Source of the DNA: Pseudoscardovia suis
Lineage (GTDB): Bacteria > Actinomycetota > Actinomycetes > Actinomycetales > Bifidobacteriaceae
Reading direction: 5' to 3'
DNA length: 42,750 nucleotides
Assembly (NCBI RefSeq): GCF_002797875.1
Contig: NZ_PGFC01000009.1
Span: 1 to 42,750, forward strand
Shown one piece after another: positions 28,548 through 37,016 of this stretch. The position numbers and the translations under genes were made by a program. Numbering within the stretch: the first letter of the stretch is position 1; each line of letters begins with the position of its first letter. Below the pieces are notes generated by a model that made no database searches, was not told where the DNA came from, and saw nothing but the letters and a program-made list of their open reading frames with translations.

Positions 28548-29528
28548 TCAGCGCGGCAGGTCAGGAACCGTAAGCTTTGCCGGGGAGTTGATTGTGTTAT
28601 GCGGATTGCGCAGTGCCTCATTATCTGATGCTGTGGTGTCATTGCGAACATTGAGATCGTTGACAGCCATTGCATTCGTCAGTTGCTGGAACAGGTCCGT
28701 GTAACCGCCAGGCGTTGCAGCAGGCAGCACCACGGTCTTTGCGTTGCGCGATTCAGACAGCGAGCGCAGCACATCAAGGTACTGGTTGAACAGCACAACG
28801 TTGTTCACATCATCGATGCCCATACCCACAGCCTGCAGGCTCTTGATCTGGTCGACGATACCGCTGGCGATCTCACGACGGTAGTTGGCCTGGCCTTCAC
28901 CCTGAAGGCGAGTCTTCTCGGCTTCTGCGGCTGCCTGGGTTTCGATTTCAATACGGTTTGCTTCGGCACGCTCACGAGTGGCTTCCTTCTCACGCTGTGC
29001 AGCGTTAATGGAATCCATTGCATGCTTGACCTGATCGGACGGGTCGATGGACGTGATCAGCGTCTTGACGACGGAGAAGCCGAAACGGCTCATTTCAGCA
29101 CCGACAGTGCGCTGCACGTCAGACGCCACGTCATCCTTGCGGGCGAAGGCATCGTCAAGCGTGAGCATAGGAATGGCGGAACGCAGCGCGTCCTCCATGT
29201 AGCTGCGCAACTGGGCGCTGGGGTCTTGCAGTTCGTAGTATGCCGTAGCGACCTGAGTCGGGTCGACGCGGAACTGCGTGGATGCAATAACGGTGACGAA
29301 CACATTGTCAAGCGTCTTTGTCTCAAGCCGCACGTCAAGCTGGAGCACACGCAGGTTCGTCTTTTGTGCAATGCGGTCGACGAGCGGAATCTTCAGATGA
29401 AGACCCGCGAACGACACGCTTTGATACTTGCCCAGTCGTTCAATGACGTATGCCTGCTGCTGTGGCACGATGTAAAGGCCGGTGCCGATGATGATCAGCA
29501 CGATGACCGCCACGATGATTAAAGCCAC
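28548..29528 (-). CDS. SPFH/band 7 (stomatin/QmcA-like) membrane protein
   Basis: A 326-residue member of the SPFH family, which forms large membrane-attached rings and is linked to membrane microdomains and to control of membrane proteases. One N-terminal membrane segment (residues 2-18, ALIIVAVIVLIIIGTGL) is followed by the band-7 domain with VPQQQAYVIERLGKY, RVLQLDVRLETKTLDNV and RVDPTQVATAYYEL. A coiled-coil stretch AAQREKEATRERAEANRIE comes next, then a variable tail. The start is GTG 29528 with AAGGAG five bases before it. It converges with the metallopeptidase gene. Unlike many bacteria there is no NfeD-type gene beside it. A partnership with the HtpX or DegP-type proteases of this window is only a guess. 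Confidence 0.93.
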   Translation of the reverse strand: MALIIVAVIVLIIIGTGLYIVPQQQAYVIERLGKYQSVSFAGLHLKIPLVDRIAQKTNLRVLQLDVRLETKTLDNVFVTVIASTQFRVDPTQVATAYYELQDPSAQLRSYMEDALRSAIPMLTLDDAFARKDDVASDVQRTVGAEMSRFGFSVVKTLITSIDPSDQVKHAMDSINAAQREKEATRERAEANRIEIETQAAAEAEKTRLQGEGQANYRREIASGIVDQIKSLQAVGMGIDDVNNVVLFNQYLDVLRSLSESRNAKTVVLPAATPGGYTDLFQQLTNAMAVNDLNVRNDTTASDNEALRNPHNTINSPAKLTVPDLPR

Positions 29529-29767
29529 CTTTGCTCCTTGTCTCTTTTCTTCGAGCGCCTTTCACAACGCCCCTCTGCCAATGAGATTGTCGAACGCCAA
29601 CGAAGAACCCCGATTCGAATCAAGATCCCTCATGGCATCGCTCACGCGCCGCCCTCTCTTGCCGGCGCCCTCAGCACTCGGATTCTTCCGTGAATAATGC
29701 CGATTGCCATCATTATCGCATAGAAGCAATTGCAGCGCGAAGTGACACGCCCAAGCCGCGGCCTGCA

Positions 29768-31147
29768 TCACTCTTTTTCAGGAGTATCCAATGTGGGAGC
29801 ATCCGCCGCGGGAGCATCCGCCGCGGCATTGTCGGATTCCGCAGCGGCACCTTCGCCTTCCGCAGGCAACTTGCGCACGCGAATCGTCTGAATGCGCCGC
29901 CCATCCACGGCGGTAACCGTCATGTCGTAGCCGAATTCCGTCTGCACGGTCATGCCCACATGCCCCATCTCTCCGGTATGAGCCATCACATACCCAGCCA
30001 ATGTCTCATAGGGGCCATCATCGAGTTCAATGCCGGTCAGTTCATGGAAATCATCAAGCGTTATGCCGCCGTCCACGTCAATGGAACCGTTATGGAACGT
30101 GGGTCGCACGGCGCTTGTTGCAGGCTCCGGCAAATCATATTCGTCACGAATGTCGCCCACGAGCTCTTCGGTCATGTCTTCCAGAGTCACGATGCCATCG
30201 GTGCCGCCGTATTCGTCAATGACCACTGCAAGATGAATACCGCTTTTGCGCAGCATGGACAGGCTCGGCAGCAGCTTTGACGTGCCCGGCAGCTTAATGC
30301 CCTGCCGTGTCACATCCGCGACGGTACGCGCATGAGGATCGCGCACATCCAACAAATCGCGCACGTGCACAAACCCCAGCACATCATCGAAATCCTTACC
30401 GATCACCGGATAGCGTGAATACGGCTGATCGCGCACGAACGCCGCCGCCTTGTCGATGGGATCGTCACCATTGAGGAACGTCACATCGGCGCGCGGCCGC
30501 ATGACTTCCGACACGCTTGTTTCCGCCGCGCCGAACACATCCTCCAAAATCACACGCTCGTCCTTCGACAGGTTCGTGTTTGTGCTCACGAGCACCCGCA
30601 GCTCGTCATCGCTCACTTCGCTCTGCGTCTCGTTGGGGTCGAGTCCCACGAAACGCACCAGAAGGTTCGTGTTATGCCCGATGAGCCAGATGATGGGCGT
30701 GCAGATTGTGGCGAAAGTATCGATTGCCGGCACGACCGCCCGGGCAATCGCCTCGGATTTTTGCAAAGCGATGCGCTTAGGGGTCAGTTCGGAAATAACG
30801 ATGGAGAAATACGAGATGATAAGCGTGAGCACGATCATCGACACCGTGCCGGCAAGACTCTCCGACATACCCGCTGCAACAAACAGCGGGGAAACATAAG
30901 GAGAGATTGCCGATGCACCGAACGATGCGGAGAGGAAGCCGGCAAGCGTCACACCCAGCTGCACAGCCGACAGGAACCTGTTGGGGTCGCGCGCCACTCG
31001 CGCCACACGCGCCCCGCGGGCATCCTCCAGTTCCATTTGCTCAATCTGCGAACCTCGCAGCGACACCAGCGCCATCTCCGAGCACGAGAACACACCGCCA
31101 AGCAGCATGAACACGAAAATAAGCAGCACATTGAGCCAAACGGACAT
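29768..31147 (-). CDS. CNNM/CBS-domain membrane protein (hemolysin/CorC-HlyC family)
   Basis: A 459-residue protein with an N-terminal CNNM (DUF21) membrane domain: VWLNVLLIFVFMLLGGVFSCSE, a small-residue-rich second region, and a third helix near MIVLTLIISYFSIVISELTPK. Two CBS domains follow (about 215-330, with MRPRADVTFL and VIDEYGGTDGIVTLEDM) and a C-terminal CorC/HlyC domain. CNNM proteins are linked to Mg2+ (and Co2+) efflux; the hemolysin name is historical. The frame runs to GTG 31165. ATG 31147 is preferred because a TACATT hexamer lies six bases before it, as in other leaderless genes here. The last 25 residues are an Ala/Asp-rich tail with PAADAPTLDTPEKE. The upstream neighbour on the same strand is the carbonic anhydrase gene, ending 53 bp away. 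Confidence 0.9.
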   Translation of the reverse strand: MSVWLNVLLIFVFMLLGGVFSCSEMALVSLRGSQIEQMELEDARGARVARVARDPNRFLSAVQLGVTLAGFLSASFGASAISPYVSPLFVAAGMSESLAGTVSMIVLTLIISYFSIVISELTPKRIALQKSEAIARAVVPAIDTFATICTPIIWLIGHNTNLLVRFVGLDPNETQSEVSDDELRVLVSTNTNLSKDERVILEDVFGAAETSVSEVMRPRADVTFLNGDDPIDKAAAFVRDQPYSRYPVIGKDFDDVLGFVHVRDLLDVRDPHARTVADVTRQGIKLPGTSKLLPSLSMLRKSGIHLAVVIDEYGGTDGIVTLEDMTEELVGDIRDEYDLPEPATSAVRPTFHNGSIDVDGGITLDDFHELTGIELDDGPYETLAGYVMAHTGEMGHVGMTVQTEFGYDMTVTAVDGRRIQTIRVRKLPAEGEGAAAESDNAAADAPAADAPTLDTPEKE

Positions 31148-31159
31148 GCTTCTAATGTA
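31148..31159 (-). promoter_or_regulatory. -10 hexamer for leaderless start of the CNNM/CBS gene
   Basis: TACATT (31154-31159, minus strand) fits TANNNT and is six bases from ATG 31147. No Shine-Dalgarno sequence precedes the ATG or the upstream GTG. Confidence 0.5.
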
Positions 31160-31200
31160 ACGCACCCGTTCAACGACGTGCTGGCGTCAAAGGTGTTGCG

Positions 31201-31812
31201 CTAGAAGCTCAAAACCTCCACGCGCCCTGTCTCCATCGAATAGCGCGCACCGGCGATATACACGGTGTCGTCAGCCACATGGCGGCGGATCACTTCGGAG
31301 GAATCCACAAGCCGTTCGATTGTCTGCGCCACCAGGATGCGCTCCACGTCAGCGGGGTCGTCAAGCTCAGCCTCACGCGCAAGGTCAATCGCAGAATCCA
31401 GCTCGCCCATGATGTGCGGCAGGTCGGCGTCATGCCCACCTTCCATCGCGGCCTTGACGGCACCGCAATTCTCGTGGCTCATGACGACGATGACCTTCAC
31501 CCCCAAGGTCTCGACCGCATATTCCAGCGATTCGACGACGGTGGTGCCCAGCACCGCCCCCGCGGTGCGCACGCAGAAAAGGTCGCCCAGACCCATGTCG
31601 AACACAATCTCCGGTGGTACGCGCGAATCAGAGCACGACAGCACCGCCGCCAGCGGACGCTGCCCCGCACGCAGGCTTTCGCGGGTGGCAACATCCTGAC
31701 CGGCATGCTCGGGCTTGCCAGTGGCGAAGCGACGATTGCCAGCGAGCATCTGGCTCCAGATGGAGTTGGCCCCGAATTGGTCGATGGATGTGATGGGAGA
31801 CGTGGTATTCAT
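31201..31812 (-). CDS. Beta-class carbonic anhydrase
   Basis: A zinc enzyme interconverting CO2 and bicarbonate in the cytoplasm. The 203-residue protein has the ligands and dyad of the beta class: Cys60, Asp62 and Arg64 in CSDSR, then His113 and Cys116 in SHENCGAV. GDLFCVRTAGAV and SLEYAVETLGVKVIVV are the usual framework. Of two close ATGs (31821 and 31812), the second is preferred since a TACGAT hexamer stands seven bases before it; the first ATG would lie inside that hexamer. Bicarbonate is the co-substrate of the PEP carboxylase encoded 240 bp away on the same strand, which gives a plausible metabolic pairing. Confidence 0.93.
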   Translation of the reverse strand: MNTTSPITSIDQFGANSIWSQMLAGNRRFATGKPEHAGQDVATRESLRAGQRPLAAVLSCSDSRVPPEIVFDMGLGDLFCVRTAGAVLGTTVVESLEYAVETLGVKVIVVMSHENCGAVKAAMEGGHDADLPHIMGELDSAIDLAREAELDDPADVERILVAQTIERLVDSSEVIRRHVADDTVYIAGARYSMETGRVEVLSF

Positions 31813-31825
31813 GGGCACCATCGTA
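31813..31825 (-). promoter_or_regulatory. -10 hexamer for leaderless start of the carbonic anhydrase gene
   Basis: TACGAT (31820-31825, minus strand) fits TANNNT and is seven bases from ATG 31812. It overlaps the alternative upstream ATG 31821, which argues for the downstream start. Confidence 0.45.
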
Positions 31826-31881
31826 CGTCATGCCGCAGCGGCAATGCGCCAGATTCCCCTCTGACGCAGCATTCCAGCGAG

Positions 31882-31925
31882 CCCCCCCCCGCCAGCGCAA
31901 CCCGCCAGCGCAAGCCGCCAGCGAG
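31882..31925. repeat. C10 homopolymer and CGCCAGCG direct repeats
   Basis: A run of ten C (31882-31891) is followed by three near-copies of CCGCCAGCGCAA-like units up to about 31925. It lies 60-110 bp upstream of the carbonic anhydrase start. Such tracts are prone to slippage. Confidence 0.75.
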
Positions 31926-31963
31926 TCCCCACACACCCCTCGCCAACGCAAACCACCGCCGCA

Positions 31964-32037
31964 AACAAAAGGCCGCCGCCGGCAGCCCAGTGCTGTGTGC
32001 AAAACCACACAGCACCAAGCACACCGACGGCGGCCTT
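31964..32037 (-). terminator. Nested-hairpin terminator of ppc
   Basis: An outer stem AAGGCCGCCG/CGGCGGCCTT (31969-31978 with 32028-32037) holds an inner perfect 10-bp stem GTGCTGTGTG/CACACAGCAC with a 6-nt loop. On the minus strand TTTTGTTTG follows. It begins about 17 bp past the ppc stop codon. Confidence 0.8.
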
Positions 32038-32053
32038 GGCAAACAAAACCGAA

Positions 32054-34837
32054 TCAGCCAGTGTTCTGCAGGCCTGCAGCAACACCGGAGACCGTGCACA
32101 GAATCACGTAGATGAACTCTGCCGTCTGCGATTCACTCAGCTCCTTCTTGTCGTTGAGCTCACGCAGCTGACGCAGCGAACGCACCTGGGTGATCGACAG
32201 GGCATCCACATACGGCGAACGCACGCGGATTGCCTGGCCGAGCACGTGACGGTGCTGCAGCGGGTAGTCGTCGCCTACGATGTCAAGCACCCACTTGCGG
32301 GTGAGTTCCATCTCTTCGAGGACCTTGTCGCGCAGATCGTCGCGGTCACCCAAAGCCAGGTACATGCGAGCGATACGTTCGTCGGTCTTCGACAGCGACA
32401 TCTCGATGTTGTCGATGAACGTCGAGAACAGCGGCCACTCCTCATACGCCTTACGCAGGGTCTGGAGGTCACCGAACTTCTCGCATGCGGTGCCCAGGCC
32501 GTACCATGCGGCGAGGTTGATGCGGGCTTCGGACCACGAGAACACCCACGGAATGGTGCGCAGATCGTCGAGGGACTTGGCGCCCAGACCACGCTTGGCG
32601 GGGCGGGAGCCAATCGGCAGCAGGCCGACCTCGGTCAGCGGGGTGACGGTGGAGAACCACGCGGCGAAGTCCGGCGTGTGCAGCAGGTCGAGGAAGCGCT
32701 CGTGCGAAGCTTGGTTGAGCACATCCGCCATCGGCTTGTACTTCTCGGTCATCTCCGTGTTGATCTTGTCGATGCTCGGAGCGGACTGGAGCAGCGTTGC
32801 CGCTGCCACGGACTCGATGTGGCGCATGCCAAGCACCGGGTTGCCGTAACGGGCAAAGATGACCTCGCCCTGCTCGGTGAGCTTGAAGCGGCAGTTGACG
32901 GAGCCGACCGGCTGTGCCAGCACTGCACGGTTGGCGGGGCCGCCGCCACGACCGACGGCGCCACCACGACCGTGGAACAGCGTCAGGTCGATGTTGTGCT
33001 TCTTGGCCCAGGCTGCGATGCGGCCTTCGGTCTCGTGGAGGGCGAGGATGGAGGTCGTCGGGCCGGCGTCCTTGGACGAATCCGAGTAGCCGAGCATGAC
33101 TTCCATCTTGCCGTTGGTTTCCTTGAGACGCTGCTGCACCTCCGGGATCTTGATGATCTCTTCGAGCACGTCCACCGAATTCTCAAGGTCCTCGAGCTGT
33201 TCGAACAGCGGGATGACGTCGAGCGTCGGGGCATCCTCGGGGTGGGCGAATGCCAGACGGTTCAGCTCATACACGTCGCGCACGTTCTGCGCGGACTTCG
33301 TGAACGAGATGATGTAACGACCGGCGGCCTTCTTGCCGTTGCGCTTCTGGATGGCGCCCAAGGCACGGAACGTGTCGAGCACCTCGCGCGTCATCGGCTG
33401 CAGTTCGCCACGTTCGCCGTGCAGGCCATGCTCGCGAATGTCTTCCAGAGCGCGCCTATGCACGACGGAGTGCTGACGGAATTCCATCTGCACCATGTGG
33501 AAGCCGAAGGTCTCCACCTGCCAGATGAGGTTCTGCAACGGGCCGTAAGCGGAGCGCAGAGCGCCAGCCTTGGCAAGGGAATCCTGCACGACACGCAGAT
33601 CGGCGAGGAAGTCCTCGGCGGTCTTGTACATGAGGTCGGCGTTGCGTTCGCGAGTGGCGGCCAGACGGTCGGCGATCACGATCATGACAGCGCGATGCGG
33701 TTCCTTGCTGGAGATGAACTCGGCCTTGTTGGTCAGGGTCTCGCTCATTTCTTTCTGGTGATTCCACAGGTTGAGCAGCTCCGGGCTTGCCGGGGTCGTT
33801 TCGTTCTCCATCGTGAGGTTGCGGCCCACGGTGCGGGTGGCTTCCTCAAGGGTTTCGAGCATGTGGTTGTAGAACTTGCGCGCAACGGTGCGGCTGACCT
33901 TGGCGGTGACGTTCGGGTTGCCGTCGCGGTCGGAACCAATCCAGCTTCCCGGATGCACGAACGCAGGGCAGATCGGCTTGGCCTTGCCGGCCTTGTCGCC
34001 GAGCAGCCAGTCGTCGAAGCGGCGATACACCGCGGGAATGGTGTCGAACAACGTGTTGTCGAAGATATCGATGATCGTGTCCGCTTCCTCCACCGGGGTC
34101 GGCTTCTTCAGCGCGATCGGGGACGTGCGGAACAGCGCATCGATTTCGTTGTACAGCTTGCGATCAACCTCGTTGAGGTCGCCGCCGCCCAAGTGACGGC
34201 GCACGGCGAGCAGCTCCGAGATGCGACGGATCTTGCCTTCAACGGCCTTGCGGCGCGCCTCAGTCGGATGGGCCGTGAACACGGGGTGGAACTCAAGCTT
34301 GTTGAGCAGTTCGAGAGCCTTGTCGTAACCGACTTCACGAGTCAGCTGCTTGAAAGCAGTCGTCAGTTCGTTGACAGGATCGGTCTCTGCCCTCTTGGGG
34401 ACCTCGGACTCGCGCTTCTTCAAAGAGCTCACGCGGTAGTTCTCCTCGCTCAGGTTGACGAGGTGGAAGTACGTGGTGAAAGCGCGAGCGAGCAGTTCCT
34501 TGTGGCGCAAATCGGAAGCATCGATGAGCTTCACTGCCGCCTCAAGGCTCTTAGCCGCAGGAGAATCGGAGGAAATCTTGTCTGAACTCACCCAATGGTC
34601 TTGGCTTGCCACAACGACATCGTCGAGCAATTCATCGAATTGCTTGAGCAAATCCTCGTCGTATTCGCCAATGACATCGCGAAGAATCTTCAGACACAGG
34701 TCCATGTCGGACTGAAGGCTTTCCGGAAGCGTGCGCTCCTCGGGGCCCTTCGTGCCGGTGCCGGATGAGATGAGGGTGGAATCAGCCGGCGTTACCGGCG
34801 CTTCCTGCCCTCGGGACTCTTTTGTTTTGTCTAGCAT
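32054..34837 (-). CDS. ppc: Phosphoenolpyruvate carboxylase
   Basis: Fixes bicarbonate onto phosphoenolpyruvate to give oxaloacetate and phosphate, the main anaplerotic step. The 927-residue protein is full length. It has FTAHPTEARR with the catalytic His, the LGYSDSSKDAGPTTS active-site segment, FHGRGGAVGRGGGP with the mobile loop, and the family C-terminus ending NTG. The ATG has a very strong AAGGAGGTTGA Shine-Dalgarno six bases upstream of it. It is divergent from a ThrE-type exporter across 295 bp and ends in a nested terminator. Oxaloacetate leads through aspartate to threonine, so a shared control region with an amino-acid exporter is suggestive. Confidence 0.97.
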   Translation of the reverse strand: MLDKTKESRGQEAPVTPADSTLISSGTGTKGPEERTLPESLQSDMDLCLKILRDVIGEYDEDLLKQFDELLDDVVVASQDHWVSSDKISSDSPAAKSLEAAVKLIDASDLRHKELLARAFTTYFHLVNLSEENYRVSSLKKRESEVPKRAETDPVNELTTAFKQLTREVGYDKALELLNKLEFHPVFTAHPTEARRKAVEGKIRRISELLAVRRHLGGGDLNEVDRKLYNEIDALFRTSPIALKKPTPVEEADTIIDIFDNTLFDTIPAVYRRFDDWLLGDKAGKAKPICPAFVHPGSWIGSDRDGNPNVTAKVSRTVARKFYNHMLETLEEATRTVGRNLTMENETTPASPELLNLWNHQKEMSETLTNKAEFISSKEPHRAVMIVIADRLAATRERNADLMYKTAEDFLADLRVVQDSLAKAGALRSAYGPLQNLIWQVETFGFHMVQMEFRQHSVVHRRALEDIREHGLHGERGELQPMTREVLDTFRALGAIQKRNGKKAAGRYIISFTKSAQNVRDVYELNRLAFAHPEDAPTLDVIPLFEQLEDLENSVDVLEEIIKIPEVQQRLKETNGKMEVMLGYSDSSKDAGPTTSILALHETEGRIAAWAKKHNIDLTLFHGRGGAVGRGGGPANRAVLAQPVGSVNCRFKLTEQGEVIFARYGNPVLGMRHIESVAAATLLQSAPSIDKINTEMTEKYKPMADVLNQASHERFLDLLHTPDFAAWFSTVTPLTEVGLLPIGSRPAKRGLGAKSLDDLRTIPWVFSWSEARINLAAWYGLGTACEKFGDLQTLRKAYEEWPLFSTFIDNIEMSLSKTDERIARMYLALGDRDDLRDKVLEEMELTRKWVLDIVGDDYPLQHRHVLGQAIRVRSPYVDALSITQVRSLRQLRELNDKKELSESQTAEFIYVILCTVSGVAAGLQNTG

Positions 34838-35132
34838 TCAACCTCCTTGCGCATCTCAGGCGGTTGCTCGTCTACCGGCTCTCCCCGGCTCCTCCGGGGT
34901 TGTGTGAAGCGATCGTTCCGAGCCCAAAGCCGCTATGGATGCGTGGGTAATGGACGTTCCCGATTATAGGCTGCGATGTTTCGAAGGTTTTACAAGGTTC
35001 AGATGATGAAAACGAGGTTTTCACATTGTGAAACGCGTGATTGCTCATTATGAAACATCTCGGCAGCATCATCCCTCTCTTTGTCACAGCGGTCGGGGCA
35101 ATATGTAGGGAAGCCGACACGAGGAGATTGCA
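34838..35132. promoter_or_regulatory. Divergent control region of ppc and the ThrE-type exporter
   Basis: It contains two overlapping palindromes: GAAAAC-GAG-GTTTTC (35008-35022) and TTTCACA-T-TGTGAAA (35019-35033). CATTGTGAAAC (35024-35034) and CATTATGAAAC (35046-35056) are direct copies 22 bp apart, about two helical turns. This looks like a binding region for a dimeric regulator lying between two divergent promoters. The regulator is unknown, and the core promoter elements could not be fixed. Confidence 0.55.
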
Positions 35133-36935
35133 TTGGTTTTCCATATCAGCACAAACCGCAAGGACACACGGGCGGAGCACGAAAAAAAGGTGCGCGCAGC
35201 CGCTGCCGCGGTGGGCAACCAACACCACCATTCGATTCCGCTGGATATGAAGGACATTCGCGAAGACCTCGACACGCCTCTGATTGACGCGAGTCTCGCC
35301 GCCAAGACAAGCGTGATCGTGCGCGCCGGAGCCCTTGACCTCTCGGGAGGCACCGGCAGCTTCCGCGTGCGTGAGCTTATGGGGCGCATGGCGATGTCGA
35401 TGGGCTGCTACGTGCGGGCGGATGTGAAACTCACCGACATCGAAGCCGAATGCTCCGATGGCGAAAACCGCATGGCCGAGGTGGTGGACCTGCCCACAAC
35501 CGGCGTAAACACCGAGCGCATCTGGTACATGGAGCATTTCGCCGACTGGCTTGCCGTGAATCTGGGGCAAAAGAGCAAATATCACAATGCCGGGGATTTC
35601 TCCGCCTCCATGGTGGACGGCCTGCCGCAAGGCAAGAAGCACCGCATCTCGTTGCCGACGCACATGACGCAATCCCCCATTAGCAAGGAAGCCTGCGAAA
35701 GGGCGCACAATTCCCTTGACGACAACGGCGTGCCACCGCATCATGCAGACCGCGTAACCACGAAACTGCTTCCAACGCATGCGCCGGAAGACGCGCCAGC
35801 GACACCAGCGACACCAGCGACACCAACCGCACAGACGGCGGCGAATGCGGCAGGCAATGCGAGCACCACACCAGCGGTGGACAGCGTGGACCTTGGCTCC
35901 TATGGGCATGACACTCGCGAAGAACACCGGCATACCGGAGCCTTCCACGGCGTGACCGTGCGCCAAGTGCACGAGCGTCTCGATGCCATCGAATTCAAAA
36001 AACCGCTGTATTCCCCTGCGTTTGCAGCGCTTGCCGCTGCAGTGGCGTGCGCATCCTTCGTGTTTTTGCTGGGCGGTGGGCTATACGACATGCTGGCGGC
36101 ATTCATCGGCGCCGGATGCGGCCAGTTCCTGCGTTCCAACCTCATGCGCCGGCACATCAACCAATTCTTCGTCGTCATGGTGTCCGTGGCGCTAGCCGCT
36201 CTTGTGGCAATAGGATTCCTGCGACTGCTGGCATTCTTTGACCCCACGGCGCTTCATCACGATACCGCCTACATCGGCGCCATTCTGTTCGTCATCCCCG
36301 GATTCCCGCTGATCACGGGCGGCCTTGACATTTTCAAAATGGACATCCAGTCCGGAATCCAACGCCTGACGTATTTCATGGCCATCGTCATTGTCGCCAC
36401 GCTCGCCGCCTGGGCAGTGGCGCGATGCATCAGCCTGGACCCGCAGGGCTTCGACACGCCTGAGATGAGTCTGTGGCTGCGCACCGCGCTGTGGCTCATC
36501 ACAGCATTTGGCGGCGTGTGGGGATTCTCCGTGCTGTTCAATTCCCCTCAAAAAATGTGCTGCGTCGCCGGAATCATCGGCGCCATCGCAGACACGCTGC
36601 GACTGGAACTGGTCAATCTTTCCATGCCGATGGAAGCCGCGGCGTTCATCGGCGCTCTCACCGCCGGTCTACTCGCCACTGCATGGAGGTCATCCGTGCG
36701 CCACGGTTTGCTGGCGCCGGAGCTAGGCTTCCCCCGCATCTGCCTGACGGTGCCATCCATTGTGATCATGGTGCCGGGTCTGTATATGTATCGCGCGGTG
36801 TTTTATTTGGGCGAGCTTGACACGCAGGGCACTGTGCAATGGGCGTTCGAGGCGCTGCTCGTCATGTTGATGCTGCCCATCGGGCTTGCGGTGGCGCGCG
36901 TGCTCACCGATCGCGGCTGGCGCTACGACATCTAA
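35133..36935 (+). CDS. ThrE-type threonine/serine exporter family protein
   Basis: A 600-residue membrane protein of the threonine/serine exporter (ThrE) family, known in Corynebacterium for threonine efflux. The N-terminal part (about 45-180) is the cytoplasmic DUF1212-like domain with RELMGRMAMSMGCYVRAD. A Thr/Ala/Pro-rich linker (about 210-250) contains a 9-bp tandem repeat coding for TPA/ATP. Some ten membrane helices follow, with FVIPGFPLITGGLDIFKMD and FPRICLTVPSIVIMVPG as family motifs. The start is TTG 35133, chosen because GAGGAG stands six bases before it and no ATG nearby has a ribosome site. It is one protein containing both ThrE halves. Its substrate may be Thr, Ser or related amino acids. 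Confidence 0.9.
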   Translation: MVFHISTNRKDTRAEHEKKVRAAAAAVGNQHHHSIPLDMKDIREDLDTPLIDASLAAKTSVIVRAGALDLSGGTGSFRVRELMGRMAMSMGCYVRADVKLTDIEAECSDGENRMAEVVDLPTTGVNTERIWYMEHFADWLAVNLGQKSKYHNAGDFSASMVDGLPQGKKHRISLPTHMTQSPISKEACERAHNSLDDNGVPPHHADRVTTKLLPTHAPEDAPATPATPATPTAQTAANAAGNASTTPAVDSVDLGSYGHDTREEHRHTGAFHGVTVRQVHERLDAIEFKKPLYSPAFAALAAAVACASFVFLLGGGLYDMLAAFIGAGCGQFLRSNLMRRHINQFFVVMVSVALAALVAIGFLRLLAFFDPTALHHDTAYIGAILFVIPGFPLITGGLDIFKMDIQSGIQRLTYFMAIVIVATLAAWAVARCISLDPQGFDTPEMSLWLRTALWLITAFGGVWGFSVLFNSPQKMCCVAGIIGAIADTLRLELVNLSMPMEAAAFIGALTAGLLATAWRSSVRHGLLAPELGFPRICLTVPSIVIMVPGLYMYRAVFYLGELDTQGTVQWAFEALLVMLMLPIGLAVARVLTDRGWRYDI

Positions 36936-37016
36936 AAGAGTTCAGAGAGTTCTCAGGGATTGCTGCCCGGGATTCGCTGCCTGGGAATTGCTACGCCGAA
37001 ATTATTGCGATTGAGA

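Noticed and set aside
31997..34585. 862-codon open frame opposite ppc
   Set aside because: It is antisense to a clear, full-length PEP carboxylase; the composition reflects the complement of GC-rich codons.
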